Shown: piece by piece, positions 1-8,722 of the stretch
Layout of the letters: each line of letters opens with the position of its first letter
Position numbering within the stretch: position 1 is the first letter of the stretch
Assembly: GCA_903913285.1 (NCBI GenBank)
Contig: CAIWKO010000028.1
Coordinates: forward strand, 1-32,504
Source: an uncultured Bacteroidales bacterium
Lineage (GTDB): Bacteria > Bacteroidota > Bacteroidia > Bacteroidales > CAIWKO01
Direction: 5' to 3'
DNA: 32,504 nucleotides
Translations under genes and position numbers: made by a program
The notes under the pieces: generated by a model
What the model was told of the DNA's origin: nothing
What the model saw: only the letters and a program-made list of their open reading frames with translations
The model's database searches: none

Positions 1-135
1 ACCATCCCACCCCATGGTGTAATCTCTTTATTGGTAAAGGATATATCAAATTCCATAACTCATTTTTTTCTAATGCTACGCATTAGGATTTTGAAGCAAA
101 AATAATCATTTATTTTCTATTGCGGAATTTGGGAT

Positions 136-261
136 AAAACGGAACCTACTTCTCATCTAACGGAACCTATCTGACATAAAACGGACCCTACATTGCATTT
201 AATGGAATCTACTTCTCATTTGATGAAGCCTACATGTCATAAAATGGAGTCTAGTTTGAGT
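136..261. repeat. Degenerate 21-bp tandem repeat, 6 units
   Basis: Six head-to-tail units of exactly 21 bp can be laid out from 136 to 261. Each follows the pattern five A/T-rich bases, a GGAACCTAC-like core, then a TTCTCAT-like tail; the cores read GGAACCTAC, GGAACCTAT, GGACCCTAC, GGAATCTAC, GAAGCCTAC and GGAGTCTAG. The units have diverged, so this is an old array. Stop codons interrupt the frames I checked on both strands, so it is probably not coding. The remainder of 1-375 shows no gene. Confidence 0.7.
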
Positions 262-382
262 AATCGGGGCAAGACTAAGTGTAGTGAAGAAGAGACATAG
301 AAAGTTTCCGATTTTCCGTTGATTGTAAACTTCGAATAATTTAATCGAGAGGATGGCTGGGCATCGTATATTTTTTGAAAGA

Positions 383-490
383 AAGGCTGTTAGCCCCCGC
401 GCCAGGGATTATAGTGGATAGCCCACAGCGCCGCTTCTTCGCGGCGCGAGGACTAGGAACGGAAAGCCCGACCCCCGTTATTCAGGGGGT
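383..490. other. GC-rich structured intergenic element, possible ncRNA
   Basis: This block is far richer in G+C than its surroundings. It contains a perfect 7-bp hairpin (GCGCCGC 428-434 with GCGGCGC 441-447), a second hairpin (ACCCCC 471-476 with GGGGGT 485-490), and two similar 9-mers, GGATAGCCC and GGAAAGCCC, either side of the first hairpin. That arrangement suggests a folded RNA or a dispersed palindromic element. Small ORFs across it do not look like proteins. Orientation and function are unknown. A short run of AAATTCCAA-type repeats follows at about 510-543. Confidence 0.35.
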
Positions 491-576
491 GGCGCCCAAA
501 AGGAAAGAACCAAATTCCAAGGTCCAAATTCCAAATTCCAAGGAGGTTGTCGGTTTCGAGTTCGGTTCGGTTGGTG

Positions 577-1872
577 TTATACTTTCCTCGGAGCCAAAAA
601 CTTATTGAACAACAACAATCCAATGATGGTGGCAACGCCAATCAAACTAAAGATAAACCACAGCGCGGCAGGATTTTTGAGTGTATCCACAAAATAAACA
701 TAGAGATGCGCCCCTAAGATGCCACCGATGCCGCTGCCAATCACGCCATAGAGGAAAGAATAGCCCAGATAGAGCGCTTTTTTGTCCTCGGGCGCAATAA
801 GTCCGACGTAGGAGATGAATTTAGGATGCGCCGTCATCTCGCCCACCGAGAAAATAATCATCCCCGCGATAAAAACCCATGCATTGGGCGACAATGCTAA
901 GATTCCCATGCCGATGGTGCCCATGGTGATGCCCACTATCATGGTGGGGAGGGCTTTACTGTGTTTCACAATGCTCGAAACCAGTATTTGCAACAATATG
1001 ATGGTGCCAGCATTGATGACGGTTACGTGTTCCGCTTCAAATTTCCACTGAGGATTGTCCATAAAGAGTCGGAGAAACCCATTCACGAAGTTGTTCACGG
1101 GTGTCATGTCCATATATTCACTCAAATACCACAACACGGTGTCGAACATTTGGAAATATAAAATCCAAAAGCCCGAATAGATGACAATCATGAGGATAAA
1201 ACGATAATCTTTGAGCACCATAACGGCTTCTTTGAGTATGGTAGCCAAGCTTTTGGTGTTGGCGGGCTTGGCGGGTTCTTTATAAACGAAGATATTGAGC
1301 AGCAGCATGGAGCCTGTGCCGATGGCAGCCATCAAAAAGATGTAGGACCAGTTGATTTCTTTGAGATAAGGGATAAGAAATAAGGGAAAGATGAAAGCGC
1401 CGAGGTTGATAGACCAATAGTAGATGCCAAAACCGAGGGAGGAGTTGCCTTGGTCGGTGCTTCGGGCAATGGTTCCGGAGATGATGGGCTTGAAAAAGCC
1501 TGCTCCGGTCACCATCAGCAATAAACTCATGAAAACCAAAGCATAATCGGTGCACAAACTGGTGAGGAAGTAGCCAGCACTCATGACGATGAAGGCAAAG
1601 GTGAGGGTTTTTTTGTATCCATAGCGGTCAGCCACTGCGCCCGAGATGATGGGCAGCAAATAAAGCAAGGGCGTGATGGTGGATTTGATGACACCGACGC
1701 TTTCTTTAGAGAAACCAAGCCCGCCATGTTTGGTGCTGAGCACTAAATAAACCGATAGTACCGACATGACGCCATAGTAGGAGCCGCGCTCGAAGAATTC
1801 CATGGTGATGACGGTCCAGAAGTTGCGTGGAAAACTGCGGAAGCCTGATTTTTGAGTGGTTGGTGTATGCAT
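577..1872 (-). CDS. POT/PTR-family proton-coupled peptide transporter (MFS)
   Basis: Inner-membrane transporter of the proton-dependent oligopeptide transporter family, expected to import di- and tripeptides with protons. The signature ExxERxxYYG motif is visible near residues 25-34 (EFFERGSYYG) in the first helix, and most of the 431 residues form hydrophobic helices. At 431 aa it is shorter than typical bacterial POT proteins of about 480-500 aa, so the loops or extra helices are reduced. It is transcribed divergently from the secreted C69 dipeptidase at 2138, and a peptide-type ABC ATPase lies beyond that, which supports a peptide-uptake role. A TACTTTTG box (minus strand, 1983-1990) could be its -7 element, but I see no good -33 partner. 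The substrate is inferred from the family. Confidence 0.85.
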   Translation of the reverse strand: MHTPTTQKSGFRSFPRNFWTVITMEFFERGSYYGVMSVLSVYLVLSTKHGGLGFSKESVGVIKSTITPLLYLLPIISGAVADRYGYKKTLTFAFIVMSAGYFLTSLCTDYALVFMSLLLMVTGAGFFKPIISGTIARSTDQGNSSLGFGIYYWSINLGAFIFPLFLIPYLKEINWSYIFLMAAIGTGSMLLLNIFVYKEPAKPANTKSLATILKEAVMVLKDYRFILMIVIYSGFWILYFQMFDTVLWYLSEYMDMTPVNNFVNGFLRLFMDNPQWKFEAEHVTVINAGTIILLQILVSSIVKHSKALPTMIVGITMGTIGMGILALSPNAWVFIAGMIIFSVGEMTAHPKFISYVGLIAPEDKKALYLGYSFLYGVIGSGIGGILGAHLYVYFVDTLKNPAALWFIFSLIGVATIIGLLLFNKFLAPRKV

Positions 1873-2052
1873 GATCTCGTCTAGGTTTTAAAGTAATACT
1901 ATGGAATAAATGGTTTATTTAGAAGTTTAATCGCCATCGGCAACATACTATGCTTATGAGAGCCACGTGGGAAAACTTGGTGCAAAAGTACGAAAAATTG
2001 GCAAATCGGAGCGGGGTGAATATAGTTAATGAGCGTTAATATTTCTTAAAGT

Positions 2053-2083
2053 GTTGCTATGATAGTAAAAATACGTAATTTTG
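2053..2083 (+). promoter_or_regulatory. Bacteroidota-type promoter for the C69 peptidase gene
   Basis: GTTG at 2053-2056 is separated by exactly 19 nt from TAATTTTG at 2076-2083. This matches the Bacteroidota sigma-factor consensus TTTG-n19-TAnnTTTG with one mismatch in the -33 box. The -7 box lies about 55 nt upstream of the start at 2138. It is the clearest promoter in the window. Confidence 0.65.
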
Positions 2084-2137
2084 TCGAGGAATTCAAATCA
2101 ATTAAAAACGATAAATATTAATAATTAAAATTAGACT

Positions 2138-3784
2138 ATGAAAAGATTATTCATTGCATTAGCATTGACATGTATGATTACATTGGGGCTGCAAACGAAC
2201 AGCCGAGCGTGTACAAATTTTATCATCACTAAAGGGGCTTCGGCAGATGGTTCGGTGATGATTACTTATGTTGCAGACTCTCATCAGCTTTATGGGGAAT
2301 TGTATTACAGACCTGCAAAAGATTATCCTCAAGGAGCTATGATGGATATTTATGAATGGGACACGGGGAAGTATTTAGGCAAGATTAAACAAGCTTTGCA
2401 CACCTATTCGGTGGTTGGCAACATGAACGAATATCAGGTGGCGCTTGGGGAAACCACCTATGGCGGTAGAGAAGAGCTGCTGGACACCACCGCCAAGGTG
2501 GATTATGGCAGTTTGATGTATTTGGCGCTGCAACGTGCCAAAACTGCCCGCGAAGCCATCAAAGTGATGGGCGATTTGGTGGCTGAATATGGCTATGCCA
2601 GCGAAGGCGAATCCTTTTCTGTCAGCGATGCCAACGAAGCATGGATATTGGAGATGATAGGCAAAGGACCCGGAAGCCATGGTGCTGTTTGGGTGGCTCG
2701 TCGTATCCCTGATGGGTATATTTCAGGTCATGCGAATCAAGCACGTATCACCACTTTCCCTTTGAACGACCCAGAAAATTGTATGTATGCCAAGGATGTG
2801 ATTTCTTTTGCCCGCGAAAAAGGATATTTTAAAGGAGAAGATAAAGATTTTAGCTTTTCGGATACGTATAATCCATTGAACTTTGAAGGTGCCCGCTTTT
2901 GCGAAGCACGGGTGTGGTCTGCTTTCAATCGGGTGAATAAAGATATGGGGAAATATGTGGATTATGCCATGGGCGAAAACCTTAAAAACAGGATGCCATT
3001 ATGGATAAAACCAGATAATAAATTAACGGTACATGATGTGATGGAACTGATGCGCGATCATTATGAAGGAACGCCTATGGATATGACGAAAGACTTTGGT
3101 GCCGGAGCTTACGCTTGTCCCTATCGTTGGAGACCATTGACCTGGAAGGTTGATGGCGTTCAATATTTCAATGAAAGAGCCACTTCTACACAACAGACAG
3201 GATTTTCGTTTGTTGCTCAGAGTCGTGCGTGGTTGCCTTCACCCATTGGAGGCATATTCTGGTTTGGTGTTGACGATACCTACAGCACGGTGTATGCACC
3301 GATGTATTGCGGTATCACAGCGGTTCCTGAACCTTACAAAGAAGGCAATGGCGATATGATGACGTTTAATAATAGCAGTGCTTTTTGGGCGTTCAATCAG
3401 GTGTCGAACTTTGCTTATACGCGCTATAAAGAAATGATACCGGAGATACGCGCCGTTCAGAAAGAATTGGAAACGAAATTCATTCAGGAACAAGTGCCTA
3501 CTATTGATAAGAAAGCGGAAGAACTCTATAAAAAATCACCAAAGAAAGCTGTTGAAATGTTGACATCCTATTCTACCAACACAGGTCAGGATGTTGTGAA
3601 ACGTTGGAAGGAGCTTTATGGTTATCTCTTCACAAAATATATGGATGGCAACATCAAAACCAAAGGAAAAACCAAAGAAACCTCGAAGGTGAAACAACCT
3701 GGTTATGGGGATGATTGGTATTGGAACTTGGTGAAGGAAACTCGTAACAAATTCAAAGTTATCGAGGAGCCAAAGGAAAAATAA
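2138..3784 (+). CDS. Secreted family C69 (PepD-like) dipeptidase
   Basis: Ntn-hydrolase of peptidase family C69, which releases amino acids from dipeptides. Residues 1-24 form a signal peptide, and cleavage after Ala24 would expose Cys25 in the sequence ACTNFIITKGASADGS. This is the expected arrangement for an N-terminal catalytic cysteine in the family. At 548 aa the length fits Bacteroidota C69 proteins. It has its own promoter upstream and a strong intrinsic terminator 16 nt after the stop codon, so it appears monocistronic. Together with the divergent POT transporter and the following DppDF-like ATPase it suggests periplasmic or surface digestion of peptides followed by uptake. Confidence in the family is high; the exact substrate is inferred. 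Confidence 0.9.
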   Translation: MKRLFIALALTCMITLGLQTNSRACTNFIITKGASADGSVMITYVADSHQLYGELYYRPAKDYPQGAMMDIYEWDTGKYLGKIKQALHTYSVVGNMNEYQVALGETTYGGREELLDTTAKVDYGSLMYLALQRAKTAREAIKVMGDLVAEYGYASEGESFSVSDANEAWILEMIGKGPGSHGAVWVARRIPDGYISGHANQARITTFPLNDPENCMYAKDVISFAREKGYFKGEDKDFSFSDTYNPLNFEGARFCEARVWSAFNRVNKDMGKYVDYAMGENLKNRMPLWIKPDNKLTVHDVMELMRDHYEGTPMDMTKDFGAGAYACPYRWRPLTWKVDGVQYFNERATSTQQTGFSFVAQSRAWLPSPIGGIFWFGVDDTYSTVYAPMYCGITAVPEPYKEGNGDMMTFNNSSAFWAFNQVSNFAYTRYKEMIPEIRAVQKELETKFIQEQVPTIDKKAEELYKKSPKKAVEMLTSYSTNTGQDVVKRWKELYGYLFTKYMDGNIKTKGKTKETSKVKQPGYGDDWYWNLVKETRNKFKVIEEPKEK

Positions 3785-3800
3785 ATAATCCAATCATAAG

Positions 3801-3827
3801 CAGCCGCACCATCAGCGGCTGTTTTTT
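3801..3827 (+). terminator. Intrinsic terminator after the C69 peptidase
   Basis: A perfect 7-bp stem CAGCCGC (3801-3807) / GCGGCTG (3815-3821) with a 7-nt loop is followed directly by six T residues. It separates the peptidase gene from the ABC ATPase gene that starts at 3839. Confidence 0.85.
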
Positions 3828-3838
3828 AATACAAACAG

Positions 3839-5545
3839 ATGTCTCTACTTTCTTTACAAAACCTCAGTGTAGATTTTACTACTGAAAACGGCACAATTCA
3901 TGCCGTCAAAGGTATTTCCTTTTCTTTGGAAGCAGGAAAGACCATCGGCATTGTTGGAGAGTCGGGTTCGGGGAAGTCGGTGACGTCTTTGGCTTTGATG
4001 GGTTTGTTGCCCGCAGGCATATCGAAGATAGTGGCAGGAAGTGCTCTATTTACTCATAAAGACGGACATCAAGCCGACTTGTTTTCTTTGTCGGAGAAGC
4101 ATCTGCAACAGATACGTGGCAACGAAATCGCCATGATATTTCAAGAGCCGATGACGTCCTTGAATCCTGTGTATAAATGTGGTCGTCAGGTGGCAGAAGC
4201 CATCAAACTGCATCAACATCTCAACAAAACAGCCTTGAAAGAACAGGTATTGCATTGGTTTCGGGAGGTGATGCTGCCCGACCCAGAGAAAGCTTATCAA
4301 TCCTATCCTCACGAACTGTCGGGAGGGCAACGGCAGCGCGTGATGATTGCCATGGCGATGTCGTGCACGCCATCTTTGCTCATAGCCGACGAACCTACAA
4401 CAGCTTTGGACGTTACGGTACAGAAAAACATATTGGAGTTGATGAAGCGTTTGCAAGAAAAGTATGCGATGTCTATCATTTTCATTTCACACGATTTGGG
4501 CGTGATAGCCGAAATTGCCGACGAGGTGTTGGTGGTCTATAAAGGCAATGTGGTGGAACAAGGCGCGGTGGGCAATCTGTTCAAGAATCCGCAACATCCC
4601 TACACCCAAGGGCTTTTGGCATGTCGTCCGAAGTTGGATGTGCGCTACACGAGTTTGCCCACGGTGGATAGTTTCATGAACGAAGGCGCGAAACATAGCC
4701 CTCATATCATCACGAAGGAGGAGCGCCAAAAAGATTTGGAACGCATCTTCAAGTTTGCGCCGATGTTGGAAGTAATGCATCTGAAGACCTATTTCAAACT
4801 CCATAGCGGCATGTTCTCTCGTGCTCAAAAGGAGTTTAAGGCGGTGGATGATGTCAGTTTCACGGTGCACCCGGGCGAGACCTTGGGCTTGGTTGGAGAA
4901 TCGGGTTGCGGCAAAACGAGTTTGGGGCGCACGGTGCTACGATTGATTGAACCTACGGAAGGTAAAATAGTGTTTTTCGGCAAGGAAATATCCGCTTATT
5001 CGCGCGAGAAACTGCGCAAGACGCGCAAAGATATTCAAATCATATTTCAAGACCCGTATTCGTCGCTCAATCCGCGCTTAACCGTAGGAGCAGCTATCAC
5101 CGAAGCCATGCGCATACATCGCATCGGCAACTACACCACAGAACGCAAACAATTGTGTTGCGATTTGCTGGCAGAGGTGAATCTGGATGCAGGTTTCTTT
5201 CATCGTTATCCTCACGAACTGTCGGGCGGGCAGCGGCAACGGATTTGCATCGCACGGGCATTGGCTTTGAAACCCAAGTTTATTATCTGCGACGAATCGG
5301 TGTCGGCTTTGGATGTGTCGGTGCAGGCGCAGGTGTTGAATTTGCTGAATAAGCTGAAGGCAGAATATGGTTTTTCGGTGATATTTATTTCCCACGATAT
5401 GTCGGTGGTGAAATATATGTCGGATAGGATGATGGTGATGAAAAACGGCAAGATAGTGGAATATGGCGACCCCGACGACATCTGCAACGCACCGCAAACG
5501 GCTTATACAAAGCAGTTGATAGATTCGATTCCGAAGGGGTTGTAG
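3839..5545 (+). CDS. Fused dipeptide/oligopeptide ABC transporter ATPase (DppD-DppF type)
   Basis: A single polypeptide with two complete ABC ATPase domains that would energise a peptide/nickel-type importer. Domain 1 has Walker A GESGSGKS (residues 40-47), signature LSGGQRQR (160-167) and Walker B LLIADEP (180-186). Domain 2 has Walker A GESGCGKT (353-360), signature LSGGQRQR (461-468) and Walker B FIICDES (481-487), where the usual Pro is Ser; this is common in DppF/OppF-like halves. The Q-loops ([20 protein letters not shown]) are typical of the Opp/Dpp group. At 568 aa it resembles YejF-like fusions. No permease or binding-protein genes are adjacent, so partners must be encoded elsewhere. 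A 9-bp repeat array begins 3 nt after the stop codon. Confidence 0.92.
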   Translation: MSLLSLQNLSVDFTTENGTIHAVKGISFSLEAGKTIGIVGESGSGKSVTSLALMGLLPAGISKIVAGSALFTHKDGHQADLFSLSEKHLQQIRGNEIAMIFQEPMTSLNPVYKCGRQVAEAIKLHQHLNKTALKEQVLHWFREVMLPDPEKAYQSYPHELSGGQRQRVMIAMAMSCTPSLLIADEPTTALDVTVQKNILELMKRLQEKYAMSIIFISHDLGVIAEIADEVLVVYKGNVVEQGAVGNLFKNPQHPYTQGLLACRPKLDVRYTSLPTVDSFMNEGAKHSPHIITKEERQKDLERIFKFAPMLEVMHLKTYFKLHSGMFSRAQKEFKAVDDVSFTVHPGETLGLVGESGCGKTSLGRTVLRLIEPTEGKIVFFGKEISAYSREKLRKTRKDIQIIFQDPYSSLNPRLTVGAAITEAMRIHRIGNYTTERKQLCCDLLAEVNLDAGFFHRYPHELSGGQRQRICIARALALKPKFIICDESVSALDVSVQAQVLNLLNKLKAEYGFSVIFISHDMSVVKYMSDRMMVMKNGKIVEYGDPDDICNAPQTAYTKQLIDSIPKGL

Positions 5546-5547
5546 GA

Positions 5548-5592
5548 GTACTTAAAGTATTTAAAATACTTGGAGTATTTAAAGTACTTTAG
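5548..5592. repeat. 9-bp tandem repeat, 5 units
   Basis: Five consecutive 9-mers, GTACTTAAA, GTATTTAAA, ATACTTGGA, GTATTTAAA and GTACTTTAG, form an array that is also nearly palindromic overall. It starts immediately after the ABC ATPase stop codon and lies about 85 bp outside the left end of the cassette-like block. Confidence 0.7.
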
Positions 5593-5676
5593 GAACAAAA
5601 TAAGATTTTTATTTATTTTCTCGTTTTTCAATTAATGAAAAAACACGGGGAATACAATTCTACGCGAGGGGAGCGG

Positions 5677-5730
5677 ATAACGTGAAGAAAATTGCAGCAG
5701 TTTTTTCAATTGCTGCAATTTTTGCGTTAT
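5677..5730 (-). other. attC-like recombination site, distal end of the cassette array
   Basis: Outer arms ATAACG (5677-5682) and CGTTAT (5725-5730) enclose a perfect 12-bp inner stem, AAAATTGCAGCA (5688-5699) / TGCTGCAATTTT (5711-5722). The spacers between arm and stem are unequal, 5 nt on the left and 2 nt on the right, exactly as in the sites at 7691 and 8723. It lies 35 nt beyond the stop codon of the last cassette gene (minus strand). This is the shortest of the three sites at 54 bp, the size of a compact integron attC. The hairpin could also act as a terminator, but that would not explain the outer arms. The function is inferred from structure. Confidence 0.6.
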
Positions 5731-5765
5731 CGCCTGTGCCATTTTTTTCTGTAATTATTCGATGT

Positions 5766-6662
5766 CTAAATAAATTTCCAAATGTCTTCAATTAGCAAAT
5801 TGTCAAAGGTCTTGATGTGGTCTTTGAGAATTGATTCAGTTCTCATATTTGGTCTGATGTCGCAATAATAAACTCCGTCAAGCGGATTTAGTTTTACTGT
5901 GTAACCCTTGAAGTGTCCTGGAAGAAAAGTTGAATTGATACCATATTCATTTTCTCGTTTGGAATTTTTTCTTTGAACATCATTCAAAAAAATGGCAATG
6001 TGTGGAGTTGCTTTTTCAGTTAGCTTATTATAAAGAAATTTGTCAATGAAAATTTTATCAATGCGGTCTTTGCTTGATGTTTTAATAGAGCCAATAACTT
6101 TCACGTCATAGTTTTTCTCAATAATCAAATCATGCTGATAACTCATATTGAATTGTGGTTCTCCTTCAATAATTACCGGAACTTGAATTACTCCAGCGCT
6201 GCAAGGAATTCCTATTTCACGAATGATTAAACGAATAAAGTGTTCAAATAAATCACCATTTAGTTTCCTTGCAGTGTTTGATTGTCCTGCCGGCAATCCG
6301 TCTAATGCAGAGCCAACAGATTGTTGTATAGTGTATGTTGAATTGTTGAGAACTTGTCTTATCGCGTCATCATTTTTATTGATGGTCTTTATACTTTTCA
6401 AAACTCTTAAAAACTCTTTTGATGTCTTAGCAAATGTTTTTGCATCATACATCAAGTTTGAATTGATTGGTCTTGTAATTTGAAAATTACCTTCTTTTTT
6501 GTATTGGTAAAAGCGATAATGATTCTCATTTTGAGAAATTATTGTTGCCTGAAGATTGTCAGATATGAAATTCAAGTATTCATCACAGAAGGCTATGAAT
6601 GCTTTCAAGTCAACAAAATTTCTTTTGTCTTTAGCTTTGTTTACGAGTTGTGTTAGTTTCAT
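5766..6662 (-). CDS. Putative type II restriction endonuclease of R-M pair 1
   Basis: Likely the nuclease partner of the adjacent DNA methyltransferase. Its start overlaps the methyltransferase stop codon by 4 bp, the usual sign of translational coupling. The 298-aa sequence has a candidate PD-(D/E)xK core: QHDLII with Asp178, a strand, then GSIKTSSKDR with Lys194, the acidic position before the lysine being Ser192. A GDLFEHF segment (residues 136-142) could supply a further acidic residue. The rest is alpha/beta and lysine-rich, with no signal peptide or membrane segment. I cannot name the recognition sequence or the closest characterised enzyme. The gene is the last of cassette 3, and the attC-like site lies 35 nt past its stop. 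Calling it a nuclease rests mainly on the pairing. Confidence 0.68.
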   Translation of the reverse strand: MKLTQLVNKAKDKRNFVDLKAFIAFCDEYLNFISDNLQATIISQNENHYRFYQYKKEGNFQITRPINSNLMYDAKTFAKTSKEFLRVLKSIKTINKNDDAIRQVLNNSTYTIQQSVGSALDGLPAGQSNTARKLNGDLFEHFIRLIIREIGIPCSAGVIQVPVIIEGEPQFNMSYQHDLIIEKNYDVKVIGSIKTSSKDRIDKIFIDKFLYNKLTEKATPHIAIFLNDVQRKNSKRENEYGINSTFLPGHFKGYTVKLNPLDGVYYCDIRPNMRTESILKDHIKTFDNLLIEDIWKFI

Positions 6663-7645
6663 CTTATTGAGTTGCGTCGTTTTTGGTTTTCAAAATCATA
6701 TTTATTCCACTTTTCAATACTCCAATCTTCTACTGTTTCTATGCGATTTACAGCCCAATCCAAATACTCAGGTGATAAGTCACAAGATAACCATTTACGC
6801 TGTAGTTGCTCTGCACAAACTGAAGTTGTACCAGAACCGCTAAAAGGGTCAAGCACCGTGTCGCCAATGTTTGATGATGCTAAAATGATTTTGCGTAAAA
6901 GTTCTTCTGGCTTCTGTGTTGGGTGTGGTGTCTTTTCGTGCATACCGTTGCACGTTGTCGGCACTTCAATTATATCTTGCGGTATTTCCAAAACATCTTT
7001 TGGTTTTGCACCCAAAGGGTTTGGTTCCCAAATATGATTCGCGTTTTTACCGTTTCCGTATTGGCTTGTCTCAGCTTGTGGATGGCTTGGGTATTTTAAT
7101 GTATGCTCGCTGTATGGGATGCGAATGTCGTCAATGTTAAAGGTGAAATCCTTTGTTTTACGCAAATGTAAGATGCTTTCATGGCTTCGACCCCAGTCGC
7201 TGCCAAGGTTTGCTTTGTTTTTGTAATTCCAAATTATCCATCTGCAACCTTTAAAATACTTTGTTGCCGGATGTTTCAAGTCAGCAAGAATTTCAGAAAA
7301 GCCACAAATAAATAGTGTTCCGGTTGGTTTTAAAACTCTCGCCGCTTGTTCAATCCAACGCATTGAAAATTTTATATACTCTTCCTGACTTTCAAATGTA
7401 TCCCAGCCTGCTTTATTAATATTGTAAGGTGGGTCTGCAAAAATCATGTCAACACTTTTATCACTTAATGATTTTAACCACTCAATGCTGTCACCTTGCC
7501 AAAGTTCTCCGTTTGGGTGCTTATAAAACAAGGTCGGTTCATCATTTCGTTTATTTCCGACGTCTATCGGTTGCCTTTCTCCTTTAAGCTCTACCAGTCC
7601 GAAGAATGACGGTATTTCCTTATTTCTCTCTAATGTCTTTCCCAT
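6659..7645 (-). CDS. DNA methyltransferase (beta-class, DPPY motif) of R-M pair 1
   Basis: Amino-methyltransferase that would protect host DNA from the coupled nuclease. Motif IV DPPY is at residues 71-74 and the SAM-binding motif I DPFSGSGTT at 266-274. With the catalytic motif first and motif I near the C-terminus, the order is that of the beta class, and the variable target-recognition region lies roughly at 140-240. DPPY is compatible with N6-adenine or N4-cytosine methylation, so the modified base is not certain. The length of 328 aa is normal. It is the first gene of cassette 3: its start lies about 45 nt from the inner end of the attC-like site at 7691, and its stop overlaps the nuclease start by 4 bp. 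Confidence 0.93.
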   Translation of the reverse strand: MGKTLERNKEIPSFFGLVELKGERQPIDVGNKRNDEPTLFYKHPNGELWQGDSIEWLKSLSDKSVDMIFADPPYNINKAGWDTFESQEEYIKFSMRWIEQAARVLKPTGTLFICGFSEILADLKHPATKYFKGCRWIIWNYKNKANLGSDWGRSHESILHLRKTKDFTFNIDDIRIPYSEHTLKYPSHPQAETSQYGNGKNANHIWEPNPLGAKPKDVLEIPQDIIEVPTTCNGMHEKTPHPTQKPEELLRKIILASSNIGDTVLDPFSGSGTTSVCAEQLQRKWLSCDLSPEYLDWAVNRIETVEDWSIEKWNKYDFENQKRRNSIR

Positions 7646-7690
7646 TGCTTATATGTTTTGTTCGTTGCGTTTTTTTTCTTGGCATTGGCT

Positions 7691-7871
7691 ATAACGTTTG
7701 CGGCTTGCTATTCGGCGGGGCGAATCGAAGCCGTTTCCTGCCTGTCCCGCACACGCACCTGTCCCGTACACGAAGTGTCGGGAGTGTCGGGATCCTAATA
7801 CGCCGCCCCTTGATTAAAGAACTGCACTGTCCTAAAACCCCGCTGCACCGCTGATAGCAAGCCTTTGTTAT
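7691..7871 (-). other. attC-like recombination site between cassettes 2 and 3
   Basis: ATAACG (7691-7696) faces TGTTAT (7866-7871). After a 5-nt left spacer and a 2-nt right spacer the inner stem is GGCTTGCTAT (7702-7711) / ATAGCAAGCC (7854-7863). A 3-nt versus 2-nt internal loop (7712-7714 / 7852-7853) and a further GCGG/CCGC stem follow. This is the same layout as the site at 8723 with an unrelated stem sequence. The terminal loop of about 130 nt is GC-rich and contains the near-repeats CCTGTCCCGCACACG (7741) and CCTGTCCCGTACACG (7758). It begins 39 nt after the stop of the GNAT-like gene. It is longer than most known attC sites. Confidence 0.6.
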
Positions 7872-7910
7872 GCGTTCGTGCTAATCTATTGTATATGTCT
7901 ACTTGTTTTA

Positions 7911-8678
7911 TTAGTCCGAAATATCATTGAGTTTTTGTTTTAAATCTTCAAGAGAAGTCAATCGTTCAAATGTCGGAATGAAAATAACTTCATTGTTTGC
8001 AAAGTCAAGTTTTGCCGCATCATGAAGAATGTCTCCTATGGCAACGTTTTTATCTTTTCTTGCAATACTCTCTGCCATTGAAACAATGTTTCTTTGGCCT
8101 GGGACTGGCTTGGTCATTTTCATTACTGTCCCTGACCAAAGCACTTCAGTTCCAAAGGTTGATTTTCCTAAATTGATGTGATAAGTGTCCATAAAAATTT
8201 GTTTTATAAATAATATTAAAAAAGCTGTATTGTCTCTGTTTGGATATTGCTCTCCAATTTTAATGAAGTAATTTTTTCTCAAAATAGATTGCATCGCATA
8301 ATTGTCAACCCTTGTAGTCGCAAATAATTTTTTTGATAAAAATATTCTGCAAAGTTCTCTGCATAGTCGTGAAGCAAGTTTATCCTTTCTGTATTTTTCG
8401 TCAACCATAACATAACCCAGCTCAAATGAATAGTCTTCAATTGATAAGTCTGATTTTGACTTTGTAAATACTTTTGTCTTGTAGCTGTCAAGTGGTTTTT
8501 TAATTGTCGCAGTTGCTACTACTAAATTGTCGTCTTTAAAAAATGCTATACAAGCAGATTCCGCAAATCGGTCAGAAAGAGTTTTAGCATTTACTTCCTC
8601 TCCTTTCAAAATCAAGTCATGAACCTGTTTAAGTTCATTAGTTGTAAGGTCTGAATGTTTCTTAATGTTTAGTTCCAT
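7911..8678 (-). CDS. GNAT-like N-acetyltransferase with an unrecognised C-terminal domain
   Basis: Residues about 1-160 read as a GNAT fold: a beta-rich core with ELGYVMVDEKYRKDKLASRL (87-106) in the place of the acetyl-CoA-binding motif A region. The usual Gly of R/QxxGxA is replaced (RKDKLA). Residues about 163-255 are an extra domain I do not recognise, with a GTEVLWSGTVMKM strand pair (176-188) and a helix containing GDILHDAAKLD (215-225). The single gene fills cassette 2, flanked by attC-like sites at 8723 and 7691, and is codirectional with the two R-M pairs. The substrate is unknown. Possibilities include small-molecule resistance, tRNA or protein acetylation, or a defence role suggested only by its neighbours. 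Confidence 0.6.
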   Translation of the reverse strand: MELNIKKHSDLTTNELKQVHDLILKGEEVNAKTLSDRFAESACIAFFKDDNLVVATATIKKPLDSYKTKVFTKSKSDLSIEDYSFELGYVMVDEKYRKDKLASRLCRELCRIFLSKKLFATTRVDNYAMQSILRKNYFIKIGEQYPNRDNTAFLILFIKQIFMDTYHINLGKSTFGTEVLWSGTVMKMTKPVPGQRNIVSMAESIARKDKNVAIGDILHDAAKLDFANNEVIFIPTFERLTSLEDLKQKLNDISD

Positions 8679-8722
8679 ATTTACTTATTGTTTTATGATG
8701 TGCTGTTTCTAAAGCATGACGC

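Noticed and set aside
375-641. Short ORFs on both strands over the GC-rich element
   Set aside because: They cover hairpins and simple repeats and overlap the end of the transporter gene; no domain or start signal is evident.
5547-5589. AGTACT palindromes near R-M pair 1 as its recognition site
   Set aside because: They are part of the 9-bp array, and nothing in the nuclease sequence lets me assign a specificity.
5688-5722. Hairpin read simply as a bidirectional terminator between convergent genes
   Set aside because: The ATAACG/CGTTAT arms and the 5-nt/2-nt spacers outside the stem match the two other sites, which a plain terminator does not explain. Termination remains a possible second role.
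7911-8678. GNAT-type toxin of a toxin-antitoxin pair
   Set aside because: There is no small ribbon-helix-helix antitoxin gene beside it, and the protein is much longer than known GNAT toxins.
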